Shown one piece after another: positions 1 to 8,977 of a DNA stretch of 64,000 bases (position 1 is its first letter; each line of letters starts with the position of its first letter). The stretch is from positions 1,364,001 through 1,428,000 of the forward strand of contig NZ_CP092107.1 in assembly GCF_029016485.1 (NCBI RefSeq). Reading direction: 5' to 3'. The notes below the pieces were generated by a model. It searched no databases. It saw only the letters and a list, made by a program, of their open reading frames with translations, and was not told where the DNA came from. Position numbers and translations under genes: made by a program. Origin of the DNA: Vibrio sp. JC009. Its GTDB lineage: Bacteria > Pseudomonadota > Gammaproteobacteria > Enterobacterales > Vibrionaceae.

Positions 1-177
1 AAAACCATTACTGACGGTTTAGCGGATATGATTGGCTTTGGTCGTCCGTTTGTCTCTAACCCGGATTTACCAAGCCGTATTAAAAATGGCTACCCGCTGG
101 CAGATCACGATCCTGCGACACTGTTTGGTGGAGCAGAAAAAGGCCTTCTGGATTATCCTGAATATCAGGGAAGTTAA
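1..177 (+). CDS. Old Yellow Enzyme family NADH:flavin oxidoreductase (C-terminal fragment)
   Basis: Frame 1 is open from the first base to a TAA at 175-177, giving the last 58 residues of a protein whose start lies outside the window. The stretch GFGRPFVSNPDLP followed by an acidic, aromatic tail ending DYPEYQGS is the usual C-terminus of NemA/alkene-reductase type Old Yellow Enzymes, where this loop helps bind the FMN phosphate. Such enzymes reduce activated alkenes, quinones or nitro compounds with NAD(P)H. The stop overlaps the convergent ATPase gene stop by 4 bp, so the two genes share their 3' ends and there is no room for a separate terminator. Confidence 0.85.
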   Translation, partial: KTITDGLADMIGFGRPFVSNPDLPSRIKNGYPLADHDPATLFGGAEKGLLDYPEYQGS

Positions 178-2825
178 TTTCTGGTCCGTCGCCACCATTT
201 ATAAACCTCTTCCACAACCAGCAGGCTGGATGCGATCATCATCAGCTCACCGATCTGAGTCCATGAAATAGGCTGGATTTCCAGTACTGTGCTCAGACCG
301 GGTGTGTAAAGTGAGATGATATGAACCAGCAGCGCACCGGGAACGGCGAACATTAAAAATGGATTGGCATTAATGGGCTGAGAGAAGAGTGACTGAGTTT
401 CTGAGCGGGCATTTAGCGCACGGATATTACCGAACAGAACCATCAGCATCAGAGTCAGATTTCTGGCCATTTCCACAGACTCACCGGACTGGAGCGTCAG
501 GTAGTAACTGACAAACGCCAGTATGCCCATGACTGCACCGGAGACCAGAATGTGCTCGACCAGTTTGCGGTCAAAGACAGGTTCAGCGGGATCCCGTGGT
601 CGGCAAGAAAGCTCATCCCCTTCTTTGGGCTCAAAGGCGAGCGCCACATCCTGAAGGCCATTGGCGATAAGGTTGAGCCATAATAGCTGGACTGCAGTCA
701 TCGGCATTGGCAGTCCGGCGAGAACGGTGAGGAAGAAGAGCAGGATTGCAGAAAAACCGGTTGCGACAAGAAGCGCTATCACTTTGCGAATATTGTTATA
801 AACCACCCGGCCCTGCTCGATACCGGAGACAATGGAGGCAAAGTTATCGTCAGTGATGATCAGATCGGCGGTTTCTTTGGCAACATCCGTCCCCCGTTTA
901 CCCATGGCAATACCTGTGTTGGCGCGGCGCATGGCGGGCGCATCGTTTACCCCGTCCCCGGTCACGGCGACAAAGTGATTCTGGCGCATAAAGCTGTCGA
1001 CAATAAGCTCTTTTTGCTGTGGTTCGATACGGGCAAATACCCTGGCATTGCGGATCAATGCATCGGTTTCAGCAAGGCCTTTACCGGCTACCTGATGCAG
1101 CATAGGCCCGGTAACGACCTCGGCGTCTTCCTGACACAGGCCCAGCTCCAGTGCGATGGATTTTGCCGTTGCGGGGTGGTCGCCCGTTACCATGGCAACC
1201 TCGATACCGGCAGAGCGGCAGTGAGAAATCGCAGCGAAGGCTTCCTGACGCACAGGATCGATCATGGCAACCATGCCCAGAAAACACATCTCTTCTAACT
1301 GGTGATGTTCTTTTTCTATGATTTCCCGTTTTGCCAGCGCAATCAGACGGTATCCCTGTTTCGCCAGTGACTCAAACTGCTCTTCAATCCGCTTGTGATC
1401 GATATCTACCAGTCCTTCTGCGGTTGCCATCTGGTGACACATGCTCAGCATTTTCTCCGGGCTGCCTTTAGCGTAAAGCCAGTGCGTATCGCCATCATAG
1501 TTTACGCTGCCGCTGTAGGCTTTTTCCGGTTCATAGGGGATAAGCTCAAGCTGAGTCTGCTGCCTGCGCAGTTCAGTAATCGACATTCCCAGTTTTTTTG
1601 CCAGCACCAGAAAAGCGATATCGACAATATCACCATTGGAAACCCATTCACCGCCGGCATAGTTTAGGTGGCTTTCGTTGGCGAGAACGCCTGCAATGCA
1701 CAGTTCCTGTAGCTGTTGCAGTTCATTGTGACCGCGAACTTCGCCTCCCGGAGCGACCCCTTCGCCCGTAGTATGGAATACTTTTCCGTCCGGCAGAACC
1801 ACCTGACGAATGGTCAGCTCATTCACCGTCAGGGTGCCGGTTTTATCTGAGCAGATAAAGGTGCAGGAGCCCAGGGCTTCTACCGCAACCAGTTTGCGGA
1901 TGATCACGCTGTTTTTCGCCATCCGGCGCATACCGATAGCCAGTGCAACCGTCAGGGCTACCGGAAGACCTTCAGGGATCACGGACACTGCCAGTCCGAC
2001 CGTCATCAGCACAATGGCTTTGGCGTCATAACCGCCTTTTAGCAGCATCATCACGGTAAGTGCCAGAATGGCAACAAAGATCCCGCCCGCTACCTGATAG
2101 GTAAAGTGCTTGATACGGATCATCAAAGGCGGCTCGGAGGTGCGCTCCTGAGTAACCTGACTGGCAATTTTGCCTATCTCAGTATCGGTTGCGGTGGCGG
2201 TCACCATAGCTTGGGCCCGGCCGTGAGTCACTATGCTGCTGGCGAAACACTGATTAATCCGGTCCGACAGCGGGGCATCTTCAGCCACTTTAGCCAGAGC
2301 ATTTTTACTGACCGCCAGCGACTCACCGGTGAGCAGAGATTCGTCCACTGCCAGATTATGGCTACTCAGTAACCGCACATCGGCGGGGACCTTATCGCCG
2401 GAAGAGAGCAGCACCAGATCACCCGGCACCACTTCTTCCACATCTATGGTCAGCCCCATGCCATCGCGGATCACATGGGTTTCACCTTTCACCATGTTCT
2501 TCAATGCAGCCGCAGAGCGCTGGGCTGAGTATTCCTGAATGGTGCCGATAATGGCATTGAGAACCAGTACTGCCAGAATAAATACAGCGCCTGAATATTC
2601 GTGCAGGAAGAAAGAGACCACGGCCGCGATAAACAGAATATAGATAAAGGGGCTGAGAAACTGACGCAGAAAAATAAGCACAGGCCCGGCCATCGGAGGC
2701 TCGGGGAGTTTATTGCGTCCGTACTGTTCAAGTCGTTTCGCTGCTTCCTGCTGCGTTAGTCCGGCATAGGGCTCGTTATCCGGAGCAGAGGACTCAGTTG
2801 TTCTGTTTATTGAGTCTGCTGCCAT
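174..2825 (-). CDS. P2-type cation-transporting ATPase
   Basis: An 883-residue P-type ATPase. In order: N-terminal cation-ATPase domain, TM1-2, actuator domain with LTGES (about 165-169), TM4 with PEGLP (284-288), phosphorylation motif DKTGTLT (Asp327), ATP-binding domain, hinge TGDGVNDAP, and a C-terminal six-helix bundle. The size and PEGLP place it in the P2 group (SERCA/PMR1-like). By eye alignment to SERCA TM5-TM6, the residues matching Asn768, Glu771, Thr799 and Asp800 are Gly, Ala, Ala and Asn; Glu309 and Asn796 are kept. A classical two-site Ca2+ pump is therefore unlikely and the ion is unknown. The start ATG at 2825 has only a weak purine tract upstream. The gene faces the OYE gene and diverges from the AraC gene. 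Confidence 0.93.
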   Translation of the reverse strand: MAADSINRTTESSAPDNEPYAGLTQQEAAKRLEQYGRNKLPEPPMAGPVLIFLRQFLSPFIYILFIAAVVSFFLHEYSGAVFILAVLVLNAIIGTIQEYSAQRSAAALKNMVKGETHVIRDGMGLTIDVEEVVPGDLVLLSSGDKVPADVRLLSSHNLAVDESLLTGESLAVSKNALAKVAEDAPLSDRINQCFASSIVTHGRAQAMVTATATDTEIGKIASQVTQERTSEPPLMIRIKHFTYQVAGGIFVAILALTVMMLLKGGYDAKAIVLMTVGLAVSVIPEGLPVALTVALAIGMRRMAKNSVIIRKLVAVEALGSCTFICSDKTGTLTVNELTIRQVVLPDGKVFHTTGEGVAPGGEVRGHNELQQLQELCIAGVLANESHLNYAGGEWVSNGDIVDIAFLVLAKKLGMSITELRRQQTQLELIPYEPEKAYSGSVNYDGDTHWLYAKGSPEKMLSMCHQMATAEGLVDIDHKRIEEQFESLAKQGYRLIALAKREIIEKEHHQLEEMCFLGMVAMIDPVRQEAFAAISHCRSAGIEVAMVTGDHPATAKSIALELGLCQEDAEVVTGPMLHQVAGKGLAETDALIRNARVFARIEPQQKELIVDSFMRQNHFVAVTGDGVNDAPAMRRANTGIAMGKRGTDVAKETADLIITDDNFASIVSGIEQGRVVYNNIRKVIALLVATGFSAILLFFLTVLAGLPMPMTAVQLLWLNLIANGLQDVALAFEPKEGDELSCRPRDPAEPVFDRKLVEHILVSGAVMGILAFVSYYLTLQSGESVEMARNLTLMLMVLFGNIRALNARSETQSLFSQPINANPFLMFAVPGALLVHIISLYTPGLSTVLEIQPISWTQIGELMMIASSLLVVEEVYKWWRRTRN

Positions 2826-2963
2826 GTTTCGTGTCTCTGGCTAGTGGAAAATTTGTGGGGATCCTTTTGTAATAATAGAAGCTTTTCTTGTTTGTTTCTT
2901 AGTCTTGCCCGTGTACCATTCGATAAATTATGCAGAGTTTTTGTATTCCGGAGATTTCATTTC

Positions 2964-3803
2964 GTGACCAGCAGTGTTCGCAACATCAATCAGCAGTTTT
3001 GGAGCAGCAGTCATATTTCTCATCTGACTGTCCGGACAACATACGAAAGCACCCAGGGTTATAAAGCGCATAGTCACCCTGAATTATCCATAGGAATTAT
3101 AAAATCCGGCGGTACCTGCTTAACACTGAATGATCAGAAGATTCTGTTAAATCAGGGGGACACTATTCTGATTGAGCCGCATAAGGTTCATGCCTGTAAT
3201 CCGGTCAATGGCATTCCCCGCAGTTATCATATGCTCTATGTAGATAACGCATGGTGCTGTGAACTGCTGTCAGCATTATACGGTGATGAAGTCAGCCAGT
3301 TTCAGTGTGATCAGGAGATTCACACCGATAGGGAGCTAACCGCAAAGCTATCTGAACTGGTGGATGCGCTGGTGGAGCAGGAAACTTCGTCTCTGATCTC
3401 GGAAATAGATGCACTTCTTTTCAGGCTGGTAAGTAATTACTGCTCGCCGGTGGTAGTGGAAGAGGATGATAGTGAACTGGCTTTCCGTGTGAAAGAGCGG
3501 CTACTGGCTGATATGGCTAATCCGCCTTCCATCGATGAGCTTTCCGTGCAGCTGGAGCGGCCAAAAGAGTCGGTAATTCGCAGTTTTAAGCGCCGTTTTG
3601 GCATTACGCCAAAGTCTTTTCTTAATAACAACCGTATTGAAAAAGCCAAGTACCTGTTGAAGTGTGGCATGAGCATTGTGGATGTTGCCAATGAAGTTGG
3701 TTACTCAGATCAAAGCCAGTTTCACCGTGCTTTTGTCAGCTATACCGCATCGACACCAGGGCAATATCAGCAGGTGGCGTCAATTTCCGACAATAATTCA
3801 TAG
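2964..3803 (+). CDS. AraC family transcriptional regulator, probably of the adjacent LysE exporter
   Basis: A 279-residue regulator from the GTG at 2964, chosen because CCGGAGA lies about 9 nt upstream; the reading frame stays open back to a GTG at 2844 that has no ribosome binding site. The N-terminal half is a cupin-type AraC sensing domain (HSHPELSIG, then an EPHKVHACNP strand). The C-terminal hundred residues hold two helix-turn-helix units, ending in the AraC signature VANEVGYSDQSQFHRAF. It lies 48 bp upstream of a LysE gene on the same strand, the common arrangement in which an AraC regulator controls an amino-acid exporter. The ligand is not predictable from sequence. Confidence 0.9.
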   Translation: MTSSVRNINQQFWSSSHISHLTVRTTYESTQGYKAHSHPELSIGIIKSGGTCLTLNDQKILLNQGDTILIEPHKVHACNPVNGIPRSYHMLYVDNAWCCELLSALYGDEVSQFQCDQEIHTDRELTAKLSELVDALVEQETSSLISEIDALLFRLVSNYCSPVVVEEDDSELAFRVKERLLADMANPPSIDELSVQLERPKESVIRSFKRRFGITPKSFLNNNRIEKAKYLLKCGMSIVDVANEVGYSDQSQFHRAFVSYTASTPGQYQQVASISDNNS

Positions 3804-3851
3804 CTGGATTTGCCTATAGTCGCGTCATTGTCCGACTATAGGTAAATTTTC

Positions 3852-4475
3852 ATGCTAGTTTCTACTCTTTTCCCGGTGGCCTTTCCTGCGCTTGCGCTCG
3901 CTCATTTTGTGGCACTGTTAAGTCCCGGCCAGGACTTCTTTCTTATTGTTGCCCACTCAATCCGCCACAGGCTTAAAGGCAGTCGCTATATCTGCCTGGG
4001 TGTTGCATTGGGAAATGCGGTTTATATTGCCGTTGCGATTCTGGGCTGGACCAGTATCCGGGATAACCCGGTGATCTTTTCTGTCGTTGAAGTTATGGGC
4101 GCCATTTATCTGCTGTGGATTGGTTCGCGGCTGTTGAAAAGTCAGAAGAGTGAAGGCATTCCAACTGCTGAACAGGCAAAAATTCCGTCTGTGACGAAAC
4201 AGCTTTTGCTTGGCATCAACTCCGCGTTACTTAATCCGAAAAACGCTCTGTTTTACATGTCCCTGATGACGGTAATTTTGGGCAGCGAAGTGACGCTTAC
4301 TCAGCAGATGGCTTGCGGAGTATGGATGTTTTTTGCGGTATTGCTGTGGGATCTTCTGGTTGCCGCTCTGATTGGACAGCCGAATGTACAGAGCTACCTT
4401 CAGCGCAGCATCCATATTATAGAACGGGGGGCCGGAGTGGTTCTGATTGTGTTTGGGGTGGGGCTTTTTGTTTAA
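3852..4475 (+). CDS. LysE/RhtB family amino-acid exporter
   Basis: A 207-residue inner-membrane protein with six likely helices. The N-terminal signature HFVALLSPGQDFFLIVAHSI matches the conserved LysE/RhtB region (SPGPxxxxV in most members; here SPGQDF). A second conserved segment, INSALLNPKNALFYMS, follows in the middle. The family exports amino acids or their analogues using the proton gradient. It follows the AraC gene closely and is probably co-transcribed with it or controlled by it. A second LysE protein lies at 21742-22353 under an Lrp regulator. Substrate unknown. Confidence 0.92.
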   Translation: MLVSTLFPVAFPALALAHFVALLSPGQDFFLIVAHSIRHRLKGSRYICLGVALGNAVYIAVAILGWTSIRDNPVIFSVVEVMGAIYLLWIGSRLLKSQKSEGIPTAEQAKIPSVTKQLLLGINSALLNPKNALFYMSLMTVILGSEVTLTQQMACGVWMFFAVLLWDLLVAALIGQPNVQSYLQRSIHIIERGAGVVLIVFGVGLFV

Positions 4476-4487
4476 TGCGTTTGAAAA

Positions 4488-4585
4488 CGAGAGACAGTGT
4501 CTCTCGAATTAAATTATATGGGTTATCGGATCCTGATAACCCATAATTTGTATACTTTGTCCTGTTCGGTTTGTAACGAAACAGG
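4488..4585. repeat. Three successive palindromes between the LysE and EamA genes
   Basis: Positions 4488-4506 form a 9+1+9 perfect palindrome (CGAGAGACA-g-TGTCTCTCG). Positions 4511-4549 form a second one with arms containing GGGTTATC and GATAACCC and a 2-base bulge. Positions 4561-4585 form a third (CCTGTT...AACAGG) followed by ATTTT. The third, and perhaps the second, may act as a terminator of the LysE transcript. The first has almost no loop and looks more like a DNA-binding site or cruciform. No function is proven. Confidence 0.55.
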
Positions 4586-4683
4586 ATTTTAGGCATCATC
4601 AGCAGTTACTTATCATATTGAACGCTACCCTCGTTTCTGAGCGTCAATTATGGATTATCACGCTTTGTTTTTTTGGAACCACT

Positions 4684-5586
4684 ATGAATCGAGAGTTATT
4701 TAGAGCCCATCTTGCCGTATTAACGGCTGTTGTTGTCTGGGCGACATCCTTTATTGCCTTAAAAGTTGCTGTTGGTGAAGTTGCTCCTATGGTGGTGGTC
4801 TTTTTGCGGATGGCTGTTGGTTCACTGGCTTTTCTTGCCGCCTGGCCATGGATTCGTCACGGAATAAATTATCAGGCCGGGGACTGGAAACTATTGGGCG
4901 GTATGGCGCTGTTTGAGCCCTGCTTCTATTTTATTTTCGAGGCTCAGGCGATACGTTTTACCAGTGCCGGTCAGGCCGGAATGATAACGTCGATGTTGCC
5001 TTTAATGGTTGCTGTTGCCGCTTATTTTCTTTTAAAAGAGCGCAACACGCCACGCCAGTGGGCAGGACTTTTTATTGCGGTGATTGGCGTGGTATGGATG
5101 ACACTTTCCGGAACAGAAAGTGAGCAGGCACCAAATCCGGTGTTAGGCAATTTGCTGGAGTTTGGAGCTATGGTGATGGCTGTGGGTTATACGCTGCTGA
5201 TTAAGCATTTAATTCAGCGCTATTCGGCGTTTGTCTTAACCGCGATTCAGAGCTTTGTGGGTACGGTTTTCTTTTTACCGCTGGCACTGGCTTCTGGCTG
5301 GCCTGCTGATATTTCAGTCAGCGCTATTGGCAGCATTATCTATCTGGGGCTGGTCGTCTCTCTGGGCGGATACGGTCTGTACAACTATTCACTTTCCCAT
5401 ATTAAAGCCTCAACTTCGGCGGGCTATATTAATCTGATTCCCGCTTTTACCCTGGTCTTCTCCATGCTGCTGCTGGGTGAGCGTTTGGTTACAACTCAAT
5501 GGATCGCGATTGGAATTATCTTCTTCGGGGTTATTTTAAGTCAGGATCGAGCGCCGCAAACACCGGAAGAGGTGGCTTCAGCTTAA
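4684..5586 (+). CDS. EamA/DMT superfamily transporter
   Basis: A 300-residue, ten-helix membrane protein with two EamA repeats. The N-terminal motif WATSFIALKVAV and the GGYGLYNYSL plus IPAFTLVFSMLLLGE segments of the second repeat are typical. The ATG at 4684 is preferred because the protein then begins as family members do; a TTG 66 nt upstream is also in frame. These permeases export metabolites or amino acids. It lies upstream of, and on the same strand as, a LysR gene (78 bp gap), but no substrate can be inferred. Confidence 0.9.
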   Translation: MNRELFRAHLAVLTAVVVWATSFIALKVAVGEVAPMVVVFLRMAVGSLAFLAAWPWIRHGINYQAGDWKLLGGMALFEPCFYFIFEAQAIRFTSAGQAGMITSMLPLMVAVAAYFLLKERNTPRQWAGLFIAVIGVVWMTLSGTESEQAPNPVLGNLLEFGAMVMAVGYTLLIKHLIQRYSAFVLTAIQSFVGTVFFLPLALASGWPADISVSAIGSIIYLGLVVSLGGYGLYNYSLSHIKASTSAGYINLIPAFTLVFSMLLLGERLVTTQWIAIGIIFFGVILSQDRAPQTPEEVASA

Positions 5587-5664
5587 TTAATTTGTTTCGA
5601 CTCAATAATTTTAATTGCTATTTGCTGCATACTATTGAAATATTTTTCAGTGGCTGTAAACACT

Positions 5665-6591
5665 ATGCTTATAGAAGATCTTCAGGTTGTACTCAAGGTA
5701 GCCGAGCTCAACTCCATAACCCATGCTGCTGTTAAGCTTGATATCAGTACGCCAACAGCAAGCAACGCAATAAAAAGAGTGGAAAAAACGCTGGGTGTGG
5801 AGTTGTTTGTCCGCACCACCAGAAGTATCCGTCTGTCTAATGCCGGTGAAAGATACATCCGTAAGTGTGAAGAAGCTTTACATCTGTTAGAGCAGGCTAA
5901 CAAGCAACTAAAAAACGATGAAGATGTGATTGATGGTGATCTCAGAATATCGGTTTCATCTGATCTTGGCAGGAATCTGGTTGCTCCCTGGTTAAATGAG
6001 TTTTTATCTGTTCATCCCGATCTGGGGGTACGCTTTTGTCTCAGCGACAGTGTAAAAGACTTTTATCAGGAGCCCATTGATGCGGCTCTGAGGTACATAC
6101 CTGAAGGCTCACTTGATGAGTCCTATTTTTACGGAAATAAAGTATGCGATGTGCCCCATCTGCTTTGTGCCTCTCCTGAGTATCTGGAAAAACATGGCAC
6201 ACCTCAGAGCCCTGATGATTTGAGTGAGCACAATGGCCTGTTCTATCAGCTTTATGATGTGCCGCATGATGTCTGGATATTTGAGAAAGATAATAAGAAA
6301 TATAAGGTTAAGATAAGCAGCAAACACTTAGCGAACGATGGTGATCTGGTAAGAAGGTGGTGTGTCGCCGGGCAGGGTCTGGCAATTAAATCGTGCCTTG
6401 ATGTTTCTGACGAGCTATTGTCCGGGAAACTGGTTAATGTTATGCCCGACTTCAAGCCTGTTTCCACAGAATTATGGCTGGTTTCACCAAGCCGGCAATC
6501 CATAACACCCGCTGTTAAGTATTTTGGTGAAATGGTTAAAACAAAGTGCGGCAATATTATTACCGAGCTGCATGAAAAAGGTATGGTATAA
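5665..6591 (+). CDS. LysR family transcriptional regulator
   Basis: A 308-residue LysR protein: winged helix-turn-helix at residues 1-60 (ITHAAVKLDISTPTASNAIK), linker helix, and a periplasmic-binding-like effector domain. The ATG at 5665 is chosen by comparison with the paralogue at 22939-23859, which begins almost identically (MLLEDLQVVLKVAE against MLIEDLQVVLKVAE). Both share LEKHGTP and the C-terminal TELWL...PSRQSITP segments. It is followed by a strong bidirectional terminator and then by the convergent DUF1330 gene. The AhpD-like gene at 7179 or the DUF1330 gene are plausible targets, by position only. Confidence 0.93.
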   Translation: MLIEDLQVVLKVAELNSITHAAVKLDISTPTASNAIKRVEKTLGVELFVRTTRSIRLSNAGERYIRKCEEALHLLEQANKQLKNDEDVIDGDLRISVSSDLGRNLVAPWLNEFLSVHPDLGVRFCLSDSVKDFYQEPIDAALRYIPEGSLDESYFYGNKVCDVPHLLCASPEYLEKHGTPQSPDDLSEHNGLFYQLYDVPHDVWIFEKDNKKYKVKISSKHLANDGDLVRRWCVAGQGLAIKSCLDVSDELLSGKLVNVMPDFKPVSTELWLVSPSRQSITPAVKYFGEMVKTKCGNIITELHEKGMV

Positions 6592-6595
6592 AGTA

Positions 6596-6637
6596 AAGCG
6601 AAATAGCTCCGGCACTGGGAGCAGAGCTATTTCGCTT
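6596..6637. terminator. Bidirectional terminator between LysR and DUF1330 genes
   Basis: Perfect 14-bp arms (AAGCGAAATAGCTC at 6596-6609 and its complement at 6624-6637) enclose a 14-nt loop, with A/T-rich flanks. It lies between two convergent stop codons, so it can serve both genes. Confidence 0.85.
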
Positions 6638-6645
6638 ATTTGCTT

Positions 6646-6951
6646 TTAAGCAAATTCGTCTTTGCCTTCAATGAGTGCGTGGTGGCTGATAGAGCCTGCG
6701 CTACGAGCATTCAGATGAGGGACATACTCAGGATCGTTCATAAAATCAATTGCAGCCTGGCGAGAAGGCCACTCAATAATAATTCTCAGGCCGGGGTTAG
6801 CGCCTTCACCTTCCAAACGCTCATGAGATGGCGTACGGGCAAGGAACTTACCACCATAGCGGTTCGCCACTCTATTTGATGGTTCCAGATAGTCTGGGAT
6901 CCAATCTTCGCTTGTAGGAGTAACTTCAAGTACTGAGTAATAGGTAGACAT
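6646..6951 (-). CDS. DUF1330 domain protein
   Basis: A 101-residue protein matching the DUF1330 (dimeric alpha-beta barrel) family: YYSVLEVTPTSEDW near the start, YGGKFLAR in the centre and IIIEWPSRQAAIDFMNDPEY towards the end. The family is related in fold to ABM monooxygenases and EthD proteins; no reaction is established. The start at 6951 has AAGGAACC 5-12 nt upstream. It diverges from the AhpD-like gene at 7179, sharing a 227-bp AT-rich promoter region. Small dimeric-barrel proteins recur in this window (11975, 22505), which suggests a common theme of oxidising or removing small reactive molecules. Confidence 0.88.
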   Translation of the reverse strand: MSTYYSVLEVTPTSEDWIPDYLEPSNRVANRYGGKFLARTPSHERLEGEGANPGLRIIIEWPSRQAAIDFMNDPEYVPHLNARSAGSISHHALIEGKDEFA

Positions 6952-7178
6952 AATAGGTTCCTTGTTTAAGCCGGGATAAATTTCGTTGTGGTGGAGAAGT
7001 ATAATTAGCCCGAGGAAATAGAAAACACAGCAAAATGAAAATGACTATTAAAAATATTTAAATAATCCTGACTATTAAATTTCTTTTAATAGTTTATTGA
7101 ATTTTAAAGTGTGTGATGGATGAGTTTAGAGGAGTATTCTCTGCCGGAAATTAAACCAGACAATGAGAATATTTTGTT

Positions 7179-7757
7179 ATGAAACAACCAAACGCAAATA
7201 TCAGCCGCTTTCCCGTTCCTGAATTAGATAAGCTTCCGGAAGACTTAAAAGATGTCATGTTAACGGCTCAGGAAAAGATGGGCTTTATTCCCAATGTATA
7301 TTCAGCATTAGCACATCGTCCGGGTGAGTTGCGTGGATTTCTGACTTATGTTCAGGCTCTTATGAACAAAGAAAGCGGCCTGACGGTTGCAGAAAAAGAA
7401 GCGATGATCCTTGCGTTCTCAGGTTATAACGGCTGTGTTTACTGCGTTCAGTCTCATGGTGCAAAACTAAGAGTCGACAGCGGAAATTCACAGGTATCTG
7501 ATCAGGTTGCTATCAATTACCGTGAAGCTGACATCACACCACGTCAGAAGGCAATTATTGAGTTTGCCATGAAAGAGACTAAAACACCGGCAGAGATTGG
7601 TGAAGCTGATTTCGATGCTCTGAGAGAACACGGGCTGTCAGATGAAGATATCTGGGATGTTGCCGCTATCACGGCATTCTTCAACATGTCTAACCGTATG
7701 ATGACCTTCCTTGCCGTACGCCCGGACGATGAGTTTTACATGATGGGTCGTAAATAA
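7179..7757 (+). CDS. Peroxidase-related (AhpD-like carboxymuconolactone decarboxylase family) protein
   Basis: A 192-residue all-helical protein. The core NGCVYCVQSHG carries the redox CxxC followed by a histidine, the active-site pattern of AhpD and uncharacterised peroxidase-related enzymes. The N-terminal half contains LTYVQALMNKESGLTVAEKE, also typical. It ends in RPDDEFYMMGRK. A close paralogue lies at 11302-11877, sharing the order of all these blocks and the C-terminal RPDDEFY-MGR. It probably acts as a thiol-dependent peroxidase or disulfide reductase in the cytoplasm. The partner reductant is not visible. A terminator follows at 7800-7830. Confidence 0.9.
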   Translation: MKQPNANISRFPVPELDKLPEDLKDVMLTAQEKMGFIPNVYSALAHRPGELRGFLTYVQALMNKESGLTVAEKEAMILAFSGYNGCVYCVQSHGAKLRVDSGNSQVSDQVAINYREADITPRQKAIIEFAMKETKTPAEIGEADFDALREHGLSDEDIWDVAAITAFFNMSNRMMTFLAVRPDDEFYMMGRK

Positions 7758-7799
7758 ACCGCATTGTAGTAACAAGCATCGGTTCGTCTGTATTTAAAG

Positions 7800-7830
7800 C
7801 AAAAGCCCTCGATATTTATCGGGGGTTTTG
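7800..7830 (+). terminator. Rho-independent terminator after AhpD-like gene
   Basis: Arms CAAAAGCCCTCGAT (7800-7813) and ATCGGGGGTTTTG (7818-7830), paired with G-U wobbles, are followed by TTTTT. It lies 43 nt after the stop codon. Confidence 0.8.
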
Positions 7831-7930
7831 TTTTTACAGAAATTATAAACTTGATGTGACAGGCTACTTTGGCTCCAGACTATTCCGCTATACTGAAGCT
7901 ATCGGCTGAAATTTTGCGGGTACGCTTGGT

Positions 7931-8728
7931 ATGCTGAAAACCGGCTTTAAGAAAATCATCTGTTATGCCTGCTCGTGTCTGGCTCTGCTTTGCGTTGACA
8001 GCTCTTATTCTGATTCATCTGATTTGCGAATTGACACCTTTGTCATGGCGGCGGGAAAAGACAAAAACGCTCCGGCAAGCATATTCAGACAGAAATTATA
8101 TAAGGAGCTGTTTAGGAGGCTCGATGTTCCCTTAGTGTTTAACTGGGGGATTCCTATCAAAAGAATCTCAGAGCTTGCTGAATCAGGAAAGATAGATGGC
8201 CAGGTTGCCCGTGTCTATGAGTATCAGGATACATACCCCTCTCAGCTCAGGGTAAATGTACCCATTTATAAGCAAAGTTTTATCGCCTACACGCTTAAGT
8301 CCAGAAACATTGAGCTCTTCGACGGCTGGAGAGGTTTGCAGGATACGTCTTATTTTGTTGAATACAGGCGAGGCGTGTTATTTGCTCAATTACATTTGTC
8401 GGATGTTATCTCTTCAGAACGGCTGAGCACGGTTACAACAGTAGAGCAAGGTCTGATGAAGCTAAAAGCGAAAAGGACCGATGTTTTTATTCACGCCAAC
8501 CTTACCGCATGGAAAGAGTTGAGCTCCCCTCAGTTTAAAGATTCCATCATATCCAGTGCAGTTATGAGCTCCGCCTACATGTACCCCTATGTTCATAAAA
8601 GACACAAGGCACTGATACCTCGTATGGAGAGTGTCTTGCTGTCTATGAAAAGCGAGGGGCTGATCAAAAAGTATTGCATGGAAGCGTTTGGAGTCTCTGC
8701 TGCGCAGCTGTGTGAAGATATGGATTAG
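7931..8728 (+). CDS. Periplasmic substrate-binding-like protein (SBP_bac_3 family)
   Basis: A 265-residue protein with an N-terminal signal sequence (positively charged MLKTGFKK, then a hydrophobic stretch to about residue 24) and a type-II periplasmic-binding fold similar to amino-acid-binding proteins: VYEYQDTYPSQLRVNVPIYK, then a hinge region and TTVEQGLMKLKAKRTDVFI. There is no ABC permease or ATPase next to it. It therefore resembles the many stand-alone Vibrio proteins of this family, some of which feed sensors or sense ligands themselves. No ligand is predicted. Confidence 0.8.
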   Translation: MLKTGFKKIICYACSCLALLCVDSSYSDSSDLRIDTFVMAAGKDKNAPASIFRQKLYKELFRRLDVPLVFNWGIPIKRISELAESGKIDGQVARVYEYQDTYPSQLRVNVPIYKQSFIAYTLKSRNIELFDGWRGLQDTSYFVEYRRGVLFAQLHLSDVISSERLSTVTTVEQGLMKLKAKRTDVFIHANLTAWKELSSPQFKDSIISSAVMSSAYMYPYVHKRHKALIPRMESVLLSMKSEGLIKKYCMEAFGVSAAQLCEDMD

Positions 8729-8977
8729 AAGGCTGCACACATTCAGTTTAATACAAATTTAACACATGCTGTTTGGCTTAACACCAAAGTAACATTGAGT
8801 AACCACCCTGATTACATGTACGTTTTATCGAGCAGTTCATTATTTGACCTGGTTGGCATTAATACAATTTAACCATGAAATGTATTGAATTGGCATTGAG
8901 GCTGATTTATACAGGGGTTATTAGGATGATGGTTGCACCACAATGGTTGTAGCGTAGGAAAGTTGGGGTTTAATCTA

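Noticed and set aside
975..1298. 107-codon plus-strand ORF inside the P-type ATPase gene
   Set aside because: Lies antisense within a fully conserved gene, has no recognisable domain and no ribosome site.
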